A model generated the notes under the pieces. The model did not search any database. It saw only the letters and a list, made by a program, of their open reading frames with translations, and was not told the DNA's origin. Shown here one piece after another: positions 33,555 to 40,336 of a stretch of 40,336 bases of DNA. Source of the stretch: Burkholderiales bacterium 70-64 (GTDB lineage: Bacteria; Pseudomonadota; Gammaproteobacteria; Burkholderiales; Burkholderiaceae_E); contig MKUQ01000045.1 in NCBI GenBank assembly GCA_001898645.1, positions 1-40,336 on the forward strand. The letters run 5' to 3'. The position numbers were made by a program, and so were the translations under genes. The stretch's first letter is position 1. The number at the start of each line of letters is the position of its first letter.

Positions 33555-34712
33555 ATGTCGAACCGCATGATGGTCCGCTACCGCGTCCAGTGCCCGCCCG
33601 AGGCGATCGAGGCGCGCGCGCAGGCGCTCGCGATCGAGCAGTCGATCGAGATGCCTGTGCAGGCGGTGCGGGACACGCGCGTGCGTGCCGAGGTCCTCGG
33701 CCAGGTCGCCGCGATCGAGCCTACCGTGGGCCCGGGCGATGCCTTCGAGGTCACGCTCGCGCTGGCCGCCGAGACCGTCGGCGACGAGCCCGGCCAGCTC
33801 ATGAACATGCTGTTCGGCAACTGCTCGCTGCAGCCCGATGTCGAGCTGCTCGACGCGGTCCTTCCGCCCTCGATGCTCACCGCGCTGCCCGGGCCCCGCT
33901 TCGGCATCGAGGGCTGGCGCGCCGCCGTTGGCGACGGCGCGGCGGGCCGGCCGCTGAGCTGTGCCGCGCTCAAGCCGCAGGGCATGTCGGCGCACGCGCT
34001 GGCCGCGCTGGCGTATGTCCTCGCGCGCGCCGGCATCGACGTCATCAAGGACGACCACGGCCTCGCCGACCAGGCCGCGGCACCGTTCGCGCAGCGCGTG
34101 CCGGCGGTGCAACAGGCCGTCGAGCGCGCCAACCGCGAGAAGGCTGCGGCCGACGGCGCGCTCGCCGGCCATCGCTCGCTGTACGCGCCCAGCCTCTCCG
34201 GCGGGCCGGAACGCCTGTCGGCCCAGCTGCGCATCGTGCATGCGGAAGGCGTACGCGCCGCGCTGGCGTGTCCGATGATCATCGGTGTGCCGGCCTTCGT
34301 CGAGCTGTTGCGCGCGCACGCCGGCGTGCCGTTGCTGGCGCATCCGGCGCTCGCCGGTCACGCGCGCATCGGCGCGCCGCTGTTGCTGGGCAGGCTGTTC
34401 CGCCTGTTCGGCGCCGACGCCACCATCTTTCCGAACTGGGGCGGCCGCTTCAGTTATCCGCGCACGACGTGCCTGGCCATCGCGGAGTGCGCCCGCGCAC
34501 CGCTGGGGAGCCATGCGCCGGCGCTGCCGGTGCCCGCCGGCGGCATGAGCGTCGAGCGCGTCGACGAGATCCTCGACGACTTCGGCGCGGATACGATGCT
34601 GCTCATCGGCGGCGACCTGCTCGCCGCCGGCGACGCGATGGCCGCCCGCGCGGCTGCCTTCGCAGCGCGCGTGGCACGCGCCACGCGCGCCCGGGAGACC
34701 ACCGATGACTGA
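33555..34712 (+). CDS. RuBisCO-like protein (form IV, DeepYkr-type)
   Basis: This 385-residue protein starts MSNRMMVRYRVQCPPEAIEARAQALAIEQSIEMP, typical of RuBisCO-like proteins. Landmarks of the barrel are RFGIEG at 115-120, AALKPQGMS at 138-145 (the first active-site lysine), GIDVIKDDHG at 160-169 where carbamylated RuBisCO has KDDE, MIIGVPAF, and AGGMS near the C-terminus. Replacement of the metal-binding Glu by His168 and loss of other CO2-fixing residues exclude carboxylase function. Together with the overlapping cupin it matches the Rhodospirillum rubrum pair of the MTA-isoprenoid shunt, where the RuBisCO-like protein isomerises 5-methylthioribulose-1-phosphate. The stop overlaps the cupin start by 8 bp. 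Partner genes mtnP and mtnA are not in the window. Confidence 0.87.
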   Translation: MSNRMMVRYRVQCPPEAIEARAQALAIEQSIEMPVQAVRDTRVRAEVLGQVAAIEPTVGPGDAFEVTLALAAETVGDEPGQLMNMLFGNCSLQPDVELLDAVLPPSMLTALPGPRFGIEGWRAAVGDGAAGRPLSCAALKPQGMSAHALAALAYVLARAGIDVIKDDHGLADQAAAPFAQRVPAVQQAVERANREKAAADGALAGHRSLYAPSLSGGPERLSAQLRIVHAEGVRAALACPMIIGVPAFVELLRAHAGVPLLAHPALAGHARIGAPLLLGRLFRLFGADATIFPNWGGRFSYPRTTCLAIAECARAPLGSHAPALPVPAGGMSVERVDEILDDFGADTMLLIGGDLLAAGDAMAARAAAFAARVARATRARETTDD

Positions 34713-35163
34713 TCCTCCGGTCCGCAAGGCCGTGCCCGGCTTCCACTGGGAAGGCGTCGAGACGATGCCCTACAAGGACACGGGCGCCGCGCCGTTTCGC
34801 GACATCACGCGCCAGGTGCTGTTCCGCGACGATGCGCTGCAGTGCGAATGGCGCTACTTCGAGATCTCGCCCGACGGCCATTCGACCCTCGAGCGGCACG
34901 AGCATGCCCACGCGGTGATGATCCTGCGCGGGCGCGGCCGCTGCCTGGTCGGCGACCAGGTGCATGCGGTGGCCGCGCACGACCTGGTTTCGGTACCGCC
35001 GATGACCTGGCACCAGTTCCGGGCCGACGCCGCCTCGCCCCTCGGCTTCCTGTGCATGGTCAACCGTGAGCGCGACCGCCCGCAGCTTCCCGGGCCGGCC
35101 GATCTCGCAGCGTTGCGGCGCACTCCCGCAGTCGCCGCCTTCATTCGCACCGCAGATGGCTGA
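34705..35163 (+). CDS. Cupin, candidate methylthioxylulose-5-phosphate methylsulfurylase
   Basis: This 152-residue protein has one cupin domain. Metal ligands are seen in HSTLERHEHAHAVMILRGRG (HxH..H pattern, about residues 53-72, plus a Glu) and in the second motif VPPMTWHQFRA (H112). The N-terminus (VPGFHWEGVETMPYKDTGAAPFRDITRQVLF) is characteristic of the cupin found next to DeepYkr RuBisCO-like proteins. In R. rubrum that cupin cleaves 1-methylthioxylulose-5-phosphate with glutathione to deoxyxylulose-5-phosphate and methanethiol, feeding isoprenoid synthesis. The ATG lies inside the end of the preceding gene (ATGACTGA overlap), and its own end overlaps the next gene the same way. The activity is inferred from family and context. 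Confidence 0.83.
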   Translation: MTDPPVRKAVPGFHWEGVETMPYKDTGAAPFRDITRQVLFRDDALQCEWRYFEISPDGHSTLERHEHAHAVMILRGRGRCLVGDQVHAVAAHDLVSVPPMTWHQFRADAASPLGFLCMVNRERDRPQLPGPADLAALRRTPAVAAFIRTADG

Positions 35164-36388
35164 ACGCTTCGCACCCCTACCCGACACCGGGCCGGCTCAC
35201 TTCGCTGGCTGCCCTCGGCACGACGGCGCACGCCGCCGGGCGCTGCGGGCCTTGTCCGCAGCGCCCGCGCTGGCATGGGCAGCGAGCCGGCCGGGCACCG
35301 CCGCCGCGCAGGAAGCGCGCCCGGCAACGGCGCAGGACCCCGGCACGGCGGTGCGCGTGGCCGTGGTGGCGCGCGATCTCGAGCATCCGTGGTCGCTCGC
35401 CTTCCTGCCCGACGGGCGCATGCTGGTCACCGAACGGCCCGGCCGGCTGCGCATCGTCGCGCCCGACGGACGCCTGTCGGCGCCGCTGGTCGGCGTGCCG
35501 GCCGTCTACGCCCGCGGGCAGGGCGGGCTGCTCGACGTGGCGCTCGGCCCCGACTTCGCGCGCGACCGCAGCGTGTTCCTGTCGTTCGCCCAGCCGGTGG
35601 ACGGGCGGGCCCGCACCACGGTCGCGCGCGCCGAGCTGGTCGACGGCCCGGCGCCGGCGCTGCGCGCGGTCACGGTGATCTTCGCGCAGAAAGACGCGGT
35701 CGAGGGCGGCAATCACTTCGGCTCGCGGCTCGTGTTCGCGCGCGACGGTACGCTGTTCGTCACCATGGGCGACCGCTTCAACTACCGCGATCGCGTGCAG
35801 TCGCTCGACAACCACTTCGGCAAGCTGGTGCGCATCCGGCCCGACGGCAGCATCCCTCCCGACAATCCCTTCGTCGGCCGCGCCGGCGCGCTGCCGGAGA
35901 TCTATTCGTACGGGCACCGCAACGTGCAGGGCGCCGCCCTGCATCCGGCGACGGGCGAGCTCTGGACCGACGAGCATGGTCCGCAGGGCGGCGACGAGGT
36001 CAACATCGAGCGCGCCGGAGGCAACTACGGCTGGCCGGTCATCACCTACGGACGCGAGTACGTCACCGGCATGAAGATCGGCGAAGGCACCGAGCGCGCC
36101 GACGTGGTGCCGCCGCTGTGGCAGTGGACCCCGTCGATCGCGCCTTCGGGCCTGGCGTTCTGCACCAGTGAGCGCTACCCCGGATGGCGCGGCAGCGTGT
36201 TCGTCGGCTCGCTGAAGTTCCAGCTGCTCTCGCGCCTGGAGACCGACGGCAGGCGAATCGTGCGCGAGCAGCGGCTGCTCACCGGCCTGCGCCAGCGCGT
36301 GCGCGACGTACGCCAGGGGCCCGACGGGCTGCTGTACCTGCTGACCGACGAATCCGACGGCCAGCTGCTGCGACTCGACCCGGCCTGA
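35156..36388 (+). CDS. PQQ-dependent soluble sugar dehydrogenase family protein
   Basis: This 410-residue protein starts at ATG 35156, overlapping the cupin stop by 8 bp (ATGGCTGA). The first 60 residues contain a basic stretch RRRALRALSAAPALAWAAS and alanine-rich GTAAAQ, a possible export signal, so it is probably periplasmic. The rest is the six-bladed beta-propeller of the YliI/GdhB family: WSLAFLPDGRMLVTERPGRLRI, GQGGLLDVALGPDF, GGNHFGSRLVFARDGTLFVTMGD (with the catalytic His), NHFGKLVRIRPDGSIPPDNPF, GHRNVQGAALHP, DEHGPQGGDEVNI and NYGWP. Such enzymes oxidise aldose sugars with PQQ. Its physical coupling to the RuBisCO-like protein and cupin is unusual, and whether it acts with them is not known. 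Confidence 0.88.
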   Translation: MAERFAPLPDTGPAHFAGCPRHDGARRRALRALSAAPALAWAASRPGTAAAQEARPATAQDPGTAVRVAVVARDLEHPWSLAFLPDGRMLVTERPGRLRIVAPDGRLSAPLVGVPAVYARGQGGLLDVALGPDFARDRSVFLSFAQPVDGRARTTVARAELVDGPAPALRAVTVIFAQKDAVEGGNHFGSRLVFARDGTLFVTMGDRFNYRDRVQSLDNHFGKLVRIRPDGSIPPDNPFVGRAGALPEIYSYGHRNVQGAALHPATGELWTDEHGPQGGDEVNIERAGGNYGWPVITYGREYVTGMKIGEGTERADVVPPLWQWTPSIAPSGLAFCTSERYPGWRGSVFVGSLKFQLLSRLETDGRRIVREQRLLTGLRQRVRDVRQGPDGLLYLLTDESDGQLLRLDPA

Positions 36389-36413
36389 GCCGGCTCACCA
36401 CGGAACCTCCGGC

Positions 36414-36710
36414 ATGAACGAACATAAAGCCCAGGACCGCATCGTCCACGAAGCTTCGCCGACCCACGGCGTCTTCTTCATCGAACGCGAGGGCACGCGC
36501 GTGGCCGAGCTGACCTACCAGCGCGGCCCGAAGTTCGCCACCATCGACCACACCTGGGTCGACGACGCGATGCGCGGCACCGGCGCCGGGCGACGCCTCG
36601 TCGATGCCGCCGTGGCGTGGGCACGCACCGAGCAGGTGAAGCTGAGACCGGTCTGCTCGTTCGCACGTGCCGTCCTGCAGCGGGTCCCGGAGTACTCGGA
36701 CGTGCTGTGA
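36414..36710 (+). CDS. YjdJ/NATD1-like small GNAT acetyltransferase
   Basis: This 98-residue protein is of the minimal GNAT type. It shows HEASPTHGVFFIEREGTRVAELTYQR, ATIDHTWVDDAMRGTGAGRRLVDAAVAWARTEQVKLRPVCSFARAVLQRVPEYSDVL: the acetyl-CoA-binding RGTGAG loop, the following helix, and the conserved KLRPVCSFA segment with one cysteine. Relatives are small predicted N-acetyltransferases of unknown substrate. It starts 25 bp after the sugar dehydrogenase stop and may belong to the same transcript. Confidence 0.88.
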   Translation: MNEHKAQDRIVHEASPTHGVFFIEREGTRVAELTYQRGPKFATIDHTWVDDAMRGTGAGRRLVDAAVAWARTEQVKLRPVCSFARAVLQRVPEYSDVL

Positions 36711-36717
36711 ACTAACA

Positions 36718-36926
36718 GCCGTGTGGGGCTTCCGTCCGGACGGTACCAATCCTTGCCGTCATGCCCCGATGTTCCCTGCCGGCAAGTCCACCCACCTCAT
36801 CAGCGACGAGGACATGGATAAGCTGTTCCGGCACCGTGGTCCACCTACGTGCGGCTGCTGTCGGTCAAGGACGACCATGCCCGCCAGTTCTATGAAGCCA
36901 CGGCAAGGATAGGTTTGAAAAAGTAA
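36718..36926 (+). pseudogene. Scar of integrase-like and DUF1016-like fragments
   Basis: One frame (36718-about 36843) reads VWGFRPDGTNPCRHAP followed by SDEDMDKLF, which closely resembles the segment joining the core-binding and catalytic domains of phage tyrosine integrases (RPDGTNPCRH is characteristic). From 36837 another frame reads WSTYVRLLSVKDDHARQFYEA up to TAA at 36924-36926, which resembles the N-terminal domain of DUF1016/YhcG nucleases. Neither piece is complete and no start codon or ribosome site serves them. This is most likely debris of mobile or defence genes. Identification rests on short motifs. Confidence 0.5.
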
Positions 36927-36931
36927 TGTTA

Positions 36932-36950
36932 ATCGTAATATGACTACGAT
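36932..36950. promoter_or_regulatory. Operator 1 of abiEi
   Basis: ATCGTA-N7-TACGAT, perfect arms. Its 17-bp core TCGTAATATGACTACGA differs from operator 2 (36998-37014) at only three positions. AbiEi antitoxins are known to repress their own promoter by binding paired inverted repeats, and this arrangement fits. Confidence 0.72.
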
Positions 36951-36968
36951 TGGAGAGATTAATCCAAA

Positions 36969-36997
36969 TTGACACTTATTTGGAAAAACGCTATAAA
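36969..36997 (+). promoter_or_regulatory. abiEi promoter
   Basis: TTGACA (36969-36974) and TATAAA (36992-36997) are 17 bp apart, nearly the sigma-70 consensus. The transcript would start at about 37003-37005, which is at the abiEi ATG, implying a leaderless mRNA. Confidence 0.8.
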
Positions 36998-37014
36998 TCG
37001 TAGCATGGCTACGA
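36998..37014. promoter_or_regulatory. Operator 2 of abiEi, overlapping the start codon
   Basis: TCGTAGCATGGCTACGA is an inverted repeat (TCGTAGC / GCTACGA with ATG at its centre). It directly follows the -10 box, so bound protein would block the transcription start. Its centre is 65 bp from that of operator 1, about six helical turns. Confidence 0.75.
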
Positions 37015-37742
37015 CTGGATCGAATAAGCTAAATATGCTCTACACTCGGCTGGCGCCGGGCACGCCGCTGACCTCGGAGGACTTGGCGGCGCTGGGCATC
37101 TCCGCGGACTTGGCCGTCCATTACGTGAAGGCCGGCTGGCTCACGCGCCTGACGCGCGGAGTGTACTGCCGCCCGAACGACACCCTGGCCCTGCATCCCA
37201 GCCTGTTGCTCCTGCAACGGAGGTTCGACGGCCTGCACGTCGGCGGCAAGTCGGCGCTCGACTGGTATGGGCTGCGCCAGTACGTATCGCAGGAGCCGGT
37301 GCTGCATCTGTATGGCTGGACCACCGGCCGCCTGCCGGCGTGGTTCACCGAGCGTTTCCCGGCTGAGTACCACCGCAAGCGTCTGTTCGACGAGCAGCCG
37401 GATGCCTTGCTGCATGTCGGTCCTTTCGAGCAGCGCAGCGGGGCGCCGCAGGTCTCGGCGCCGGAACGGGCGCTGCTGGAGTTGCTGAGCGATGTCGGCG
37501 TGCGCCAGCCGTTGCAGGAAGCGCGCGAGCTCGTCGAAAGCGCCTACAGCCTGCGCGCTGACGTGCTGCGCGCGCTGTTGCAGCGCTGCACAAGCGTCAA
37601 GACCGTGCGCCTGTGTCTCCAACTCGGCCGCGAGGGTTCGCTGCCCTGGGCCAGCAAGCTCGACCCGGCCACGCTGCCGACGGGCAGCGACCGTCCCTGG
37701 GTGTCCCGATCGGCCGACGGCCTCCTGGTGCTCAAGCCATGA
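37005..37742 (+). CDS. AbiEi-family antitoxin / transcription regulator
   Basis: This 245-residue protein belongs to the type IV AbiEi antitoxin family. The N-terminal winged helix (LTSEDLAALGISADLAVHYVKAGWLTRLTRGVYCRPND, about 17-57) is followed by the typical antitoxin domain: FDGLHVGGKSALDWYGLRQY, EPVLHLYGWTTGRLPAWFTERFPAEYHRKRLF, and VSAPERALLELLSDVGVRQPLQEARELVES, ending in VSRSADGLLVLKP. ATG 37005 is chosen because it fits the predicted transcript start; ATG 37035 is possible but has no ribosome site. In abiE systems this protein represses the operon while an AbiEii nucleotidyltransferase acts as toxin. Here no AbiEii gene follows, so it appears to be an orphan. Confidence 0.86.
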   Translation: MATTGSNKLNMLYTRLAPGTPLTSEDLAALGISADLAVHYVKAGWLTRLTRGVYCRPNDTLALHPSLLLLQRRFDGLHVGGKSALDWYGLRQYVSQEPVLHLYGWTTGRLPAWFTERFPAEYHRKRLFDEQPDALLHVGPFEQRSGAPQVSAPERALLELLSDVGVRQPLQEARELVESAYSLRADVLRALLQRCTSVKTVRLCLQLGREGSLPWASKLDPATLPTGSDRPWVSRSADGLLVLKP

Positions 37743-37942
37743 ACCCGAAGCTGCACAACCTGGCGCAATTGCAGAAGACGAATGCGAGGAAGCCAGTGCG
37801 CCACCGACGTAGCACTGCCTCGACCTCGATTCACGAAAGCGCAGACCATCGACCTGCGCTTTCGTGTTTTGGGACCATGGCTTTCGGGAGCCTTGTCACA
37901 CTTGGACTTCAGCCGACTTGGCCCCGCTTAGAGGGCGCTTGA
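37739..37942 (+). CDS. Short frame after abiEi, not a recognisable AbiEii
   Basis: The ATG overlaps the abiEi stop by 4 bp (ATGA), exactly where an AbiEii toxin gene would begin. The 67 residues start MNPKLHNLAQLQKTNARKP but then run through the terminator hairpin at 37832-37870 and show no nucleotidyltransferase motif (no GGxALN or DxD). It is either the stub of a deleted toxin gene or a chance frame. Confidence 0.35.
   Translation: MNPKLHNLAQLQKTNARKPVRHRRSTASTSIHESADHRPALSCFGTMAFGSLVTLGLQPTWPRLEGA
37832..37870 (+). terminator. Intrinsic terminator behind abiEi
   Basis: A perfect 13-bp stem, CACGAAAGCGCAG (37832-37844) with CTGCGCTTTCGTG (37854-37866) and a 9-base loop, is followed by TTTT. 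The T-run is short but the stem is strong. It closes the abiEi transcript about 90 bp after its stop. Confidence 0.72.
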
Positions 37943-37984
37943 CATCGGCCTTTTTTACATCCGCTGCCAGCCGGCGCCGGAACG

Positions 37985-38015
37985 CCTAGACACCGCGGAC
38001 GGCCGGGTGTCTAGG
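37985..38015. repeat. Hairpin at the end of metW
   Basis: CCTAGACACC (37985-37994) pairs with GGTGTCTAGG (38006-38015), a perfect 10-bp stem that includes the metW stop codon. There is no T-run on either side, so it is not a standard terminator; it may protect the 3' end of the metXW mRNA. Confidence 0.55.
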
Positions 38016-38802
38016 GCCTGTTCACCCTGCGGTCGTCCCCGCGCCGGAACCGGTAGATCGCCTGCGTCGAGCGCAAGCCGGGCAGCCAGCGCACCGGCCG
38101 CCCGTCGTTCAGGAAGGCGCGCCCGGTGATCTCCAGGCCGAGGTGCGCGAGGAAGTCCTCGAAGTCCTTCACCGTGGCCAAGTGCAGGTTGGGCGTGTCG
38201 TACCAGTGGTAGGGCATCTCGCGCGACACCGGCATGCGACCGCGCAGGATCGACCACGCGTGGTACCAGTGGCCGAAGTTGGGGAAGGACACGATGCCCT
38301 CGCGCCCGACCTCGCTCATCTCGCGCAGCACGCGCTCGGTCTGGTGCGTGGCCTGGATGGCCATCGACAGCACGACCACGTCGAACGAGACGGCGCGGAA
38401 CATGCCCAGCCCGGCCTCGATGTCCTGCTGGATCACGTCGACGCCGTGGCGCACGCAGGCCAGCACCTGCTCGTCGTTGATCTCGACGCCGTAGCCGCGG
38501 CACGCCTTCCGCGACTGCAGCCAGGCCATCAGCGCGCCGTCGCCGCAGCCCAGGTCGAGCACGCGCGCGCCCGGCGCGACCCACTCGGCGATCAGCGCCA
38601 GGTCAGGCCGCAGGCCATTGGCCGACCCCGGGCTGCCGATCGGCGCCGGCCCGCCGGCCGATCCTGAGCCGCCGGGCGATCCCGGTCCAGCGGCCGATCC
38701 CCAGCCCTGGGCCGATCCCGACCCGGCGACCGGCTGCCGGGCGCCGGCCGGGGACGCGCCGCCGGCCCGGCGCAGGTTGGTCGCGGCACCCGGCGCGTTC
38801 AC
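38011..38802 (-). CDS. metW: MetW, partner of homoserine acyltransferase
   Basis: This 263-residue protein starts at GTG 38800-38802, overlapping the metX stop by 4 bp. From about residue 61 it is a typical Met[36 protein letters not shown] (SAM-methyltransferase-like motif I), [47 protein letters not shown], and [39 protein letters not shown]. MetW is needed for full MetX activity in several proteobacteria and appears to bind and activate it. The first 60 residues are an unusual Gly/Ser/Pro/Ala-rich extension, with no alternative start codon before the conserved domain. Confidence 0.93.
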   Translation of the reverse strand: MNAPGAATNLRRAGGASPAGARQPVAGSGSAQGWGSAAGPGSPGGSGSAGGPAPIGSPGSANGLRPDLALIAEWVAPGARVLDLGCGDGALMAWLQSRKACRGYGVEINDEQVLACVRHGVDVIQQDIEAGLGMFRAVSFDVVVLSMAIQATHQTERVLREMSEVGREGIVSFPNFGHWYHAWSILRGRMPVSREMPYHWYDTPNLHLATVKDFEDFLAHLGLEITGRAFLNDGRPVRWLPGLRSTQAIYRFRRGDDRRVNRP

Positions 38803-40073
38803 GGCTGCGCCTCCGCGACCGGCTGCGCTCCGGCCGCCGGTGCCGGGACCGGGGCGGCATCCTCGCCCGCCGCCCGCACGCGCGCCGCGACGCGCTCGAA
38901 CCAGCTGCGCACCACCGCGAGATATTGCGGATCCTCGAGCAGGAACGCGTCGTGGCCGTGCGGCGCGTCGACCTCGGCGTAGGTCACGCGCCGGCCGTTG
39001 GCGAGGAGCGCCTCGACGATCTCGCGGCTGCGCTCGGGGGCGAAGCGCCAGTCGGTGGTGAACGAGACGATCAGGAAATCGGCCTGCGCGGACGCCAGCG
39101 CGCGCGCCAGGTCGCCGTCGAAGGCGAGCGCGGGATCGAAGTAGTCGAGCGCGCGCGTGATCAGCAGGTAGGTGTTGGCGTCGAAGTACTTCGAGAATTT
39201 CTCACCCTGGTAGCGCAGGTACGACTCGATCTCGAACTCGACGTCGAAGGTGAACCGGTAGTCGTCGCGCAGCACCACCTCGTCGACGCGCCGGCGCAGG
39301 GCGCGGCCGAACTTCTCGGCCATCACGTCGTCGGAGAGGTAGGTGATGTGGCCGATCATGCGCGCCACCTGCAGCCCGCGCGCCGGCACCACGCCGTGCT
39401 CGTAGAAGCTTCCGCCGTGGAAGTCGGGATCGGTGATGATGGCGCGGCGCGCCACTTCGTTGAACGCGATGTTCTGCGCCGACAGCTTGGGCGCGGTGGC
39501 CGCCGCCAGGCAGTGCGCGATGCGCTCCGGATAGAGGTAGGTCCAGGCCAGCGCCTGCATGCCGCCGAGGCTGCCGCCCATCACGACGGCGAAGCGCTCG
39601 ATGCCCAGCGCGTCGGCGAGGCGGGCCTGCGCGTGCACCCAGTCTTCCACCGTGACCACCGGGAAATCGGGGCCGTACGGCTTGCCGGTGGCGGGGTTGG
39701 GGCTCATCGGGCCGGTCGATCCGAAGCAGCTGCCGAGGTTGTTCACGCCGAGCACGAAGAAGCGGTCGGTGTCCACCGGCTTGCCGGGGCCGACCATGCT
39801 GTCCCACCAGCCGATCTCGTCGGGCCGCTCGGCGTAGTAGCCCGCCACGTGATGCCCGGCGTTGAGCGCGTGGCACACCAGCACCGCGTTGGTACGCGCC
39901 GCGTTCAGCGTGCCGTAGGTCTCGTAGACCAGCTCATAGCCGGCGATCGTCGCGCCGCTGCGCAGCGTGAGCGGTTCGTCGAAGCGCATGCGCCGAGGCG
40001 CGACGGCGCCGACCGATCCGGCGGGCGGTGCGGCCGACGGCGACAGGGCTGGAGTCTGGTCCGGATGGTTCAC
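38799..40073 (-). CDS. metX: MetX homoserine O-acyltransferase
   Basis: This 424-residue alpha/beta-hydrolase-fold enzyme transfers an acyl group (acetyl or succinyl) to homoserine, the first step of methionine synthesis. It has [50 protein letters not shown], the nucleophile elbow [20 protein letters not shown] with the catalytic Asp, and [11 protein letters not shown] with the catalytic His. Many betaproteobacterial MetX are succinyltransferases, so acetyl specificity should not be assumed. The predicted start is GTG 40071-40073; ATG 39989 would remove 28 poorly conserved residues. The last 25 residues are a Pro/Ala-rich tail. A SAM-II riboswitch candidate and a hairpin precede it. Confidence 0.93.
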   Translation of the reverse strand: MNHPDQTPALSPSAAPPAGSVGAVAPRRMRFDEPLTLRSGATIAGYELVYETYGTLNAARTNAVLVCHALNAGHHVAGYYAERPDEIGWWDSMVGPGKPVDTDRFFVLGVNNLGSCFGSTGPMSPNPATGKPYGPDFPVVTVEDWVHAQARLADALGIERFAVVMGGSLGGMQALAWTYLYPERIAHCLAAATAPKLSAQNIAFNEVARRAIITDPDFHGGSFYEHGVVPARGLQVARMIGHITYLSDDVMAEKFGRALRRRVDEVVLRDDYRFTFDVEFEIESYLRYQGEKFSKYFDANTYLLITRALDYFDPALAFDGDLARALASAQADFLIVSFTTDWRFAPERSREIVEALLANGRRVTYAEVDAPHGHDAFLLEDPQYLAVVRSWFERVAARVRAAGEDAAPVPAPAAGAQPVAEAQP

Positions 40074-40106
40074 TCGAGCAGGCGGGCGGCGACGGACCCC
40101 GCAAAC

Positions 40107-40138
40107 GAAAAACCCGACCGGCTTGCTGGCGGGTCGGG
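40107..40138 (-). terminator. Intrinsic terminator-like hairpin in the metX leader
   Basis: On the minus strand CCCGACC (40132-40138) pairs with GGTCGGG (40113-40119), with further GC pairs inside, followed by TTTTT (40108-40112). It lies 34 bp before the metX start codon and about 20 bp after the riboswitch, so it can attenuate transcription into metXW. Confidence 0.8.
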
Positions 40139-40157
40139 CTCGATCGGGCGTGAACCT

Positions 40158-40215
40158 GGCCGCTTTAGCCGTACTTGTAACGCGCCCGCAAGCTGATCCT
40201 CAAATCGGCGCGATG
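40158..40215 (-). ncRNA. SAM-II (metA-type) riboswitch candidate
   Basis: The minus strand carries, in order, TCGCGCC, GATTTGAGG, a CAGCTTGC loop region, GGGCGCG that pairs with CGCGCC to form P1, and the 3' element CGGCTAAAGCGG. These match the SAM-II aptamer as I remember it (P1 enclosing GAUUU, and the pseudoknot-forming GCUAAA near the 3' end). It lies between a promoter (40226-40255) and metX, the classic target of SAM-II. High SAM would close the pseudoknot and shut off metXW. Confidence 0.83.
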
Positions 40216-40225
40216 AGACCGATCG

Positions 40226-40255
40226 AGAATACGTCCGCCGGGCGGCGGATGTCAA
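40226..40255 (-). promoter_or_regulatory. metXW promoter
   Basis: On the minus strand TTGACA (40250-40255) and TATTCT (40226-40231) are 18 bp apart. The start of transcription would be near 40219, only a few bases before the riboswitch aptamer. Confidence 0.75.
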
Positions 40256-40336
40256 ATTCGAAGGACTTGTATGTTCAGACCAGGCCAGAACGGTAGAGTC
40301 TGAACGCCGATGAGGCGGCCAGACCGGCCCGTGCAG

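Noticed and set aside
33555-34712. RuBisCO large subunit for CO2 fixation
   Set aside because: The metal-binding KDDE motif is KDDH, the protein is shorter than true large subunits, and no small subunit or phosphoribulokinase is present.
37739-37942. AbiEii nucleotidyltransferase toxin
   Set aside because: The frame has the right position but only 67 codons, no nucleotidyltransferase motif, and runs through a terminator hairpin.
37985-38015. Hairpin as rho-independent terminator of metXW
   Set aside because: The 10-bp stem includes the stop codon, but no T-run follows on the minus strand.

Overview
The window looks like a chromosome segment of a high-GC betaproteobacterium, probably Burkholderiales. 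The main evidence is the core-type genes of the right half: fused isobutyryl-CoA mutase IcmF, a Gcr-type membrane 'site-specific recombinase', an overlapping metX-metW pair, and a RuBisCO-like protein with a partner cupin. No rRNA, tRNA or CRISPR array was found.

Left part (about 1-19,170) is a defence and toxin-antitoxin island. In order it holds: a PHP-domain/ABC-ATPase protein resembling the anti-phage protein Ppl, with a 69-residue partner overlapping its 3' end; a hipBA module with four palindromic operators; a decayed NAD(P)-binding oxidoreductase gene; a frameshifted gene of unknown function; an ArsR-type regulator divergent from a NIPSNAP/ABM monooxygenase pair; a complete Wadjet plasmid-defence operon jetABCD (DUF2397/DUF2398/SMC/DUF2399 type, all joined by 4-bp overlaps) with a fifth sigma-like gene 14 bp behind it; and a second hipBA module with its own promoter and operator. 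Base composition is visibly lower on the far left and rises to the right, and broken genes lie between the modules, as expected for an accretion site.

Middle part (19,447-33,429) is mostly housekeeping or accessory metabolism: a YbaK-type deacylase, a Uma2 nuclease followed by a tiny ribbon-helix-helix remnant, IcmF with a 9-bp tandem repeat in an interdomain linker and a 16-bp palindrome upstream, the Gcr protein, a flavin reductase, an acyl-CoA-dehydrogenase-fold enzyme lacking the usual catalytic Glu, and a large secreted RHS protein ending in a DUF2235 lipase-like domain.

Right part (33,555-40,336) is linked to sulfur and methionine metabolism. A RuBisCO-like protein, a cupin and a PQQ-type sugar dehydrogenase overlap each other by 8 bp; the first two resemble the pair that works in the methylthioadenosine-isoprenoid shunt, which releases methanethiol. 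Further on, metX-metW is preceded by a promoter, a strong SAM-II riboswitch candidate and an intrinsic-terminator hairpin. Between these two sulfur loci sits a scar: an integrase-like fragment, a DUF1016-like fragment, and an AbiEi antitoxin gene with two operator palindromes and a consensus promoter but no recognisable AbiEii toxin.

Functional assignments come from motif and family recognition alone; no database search was run.
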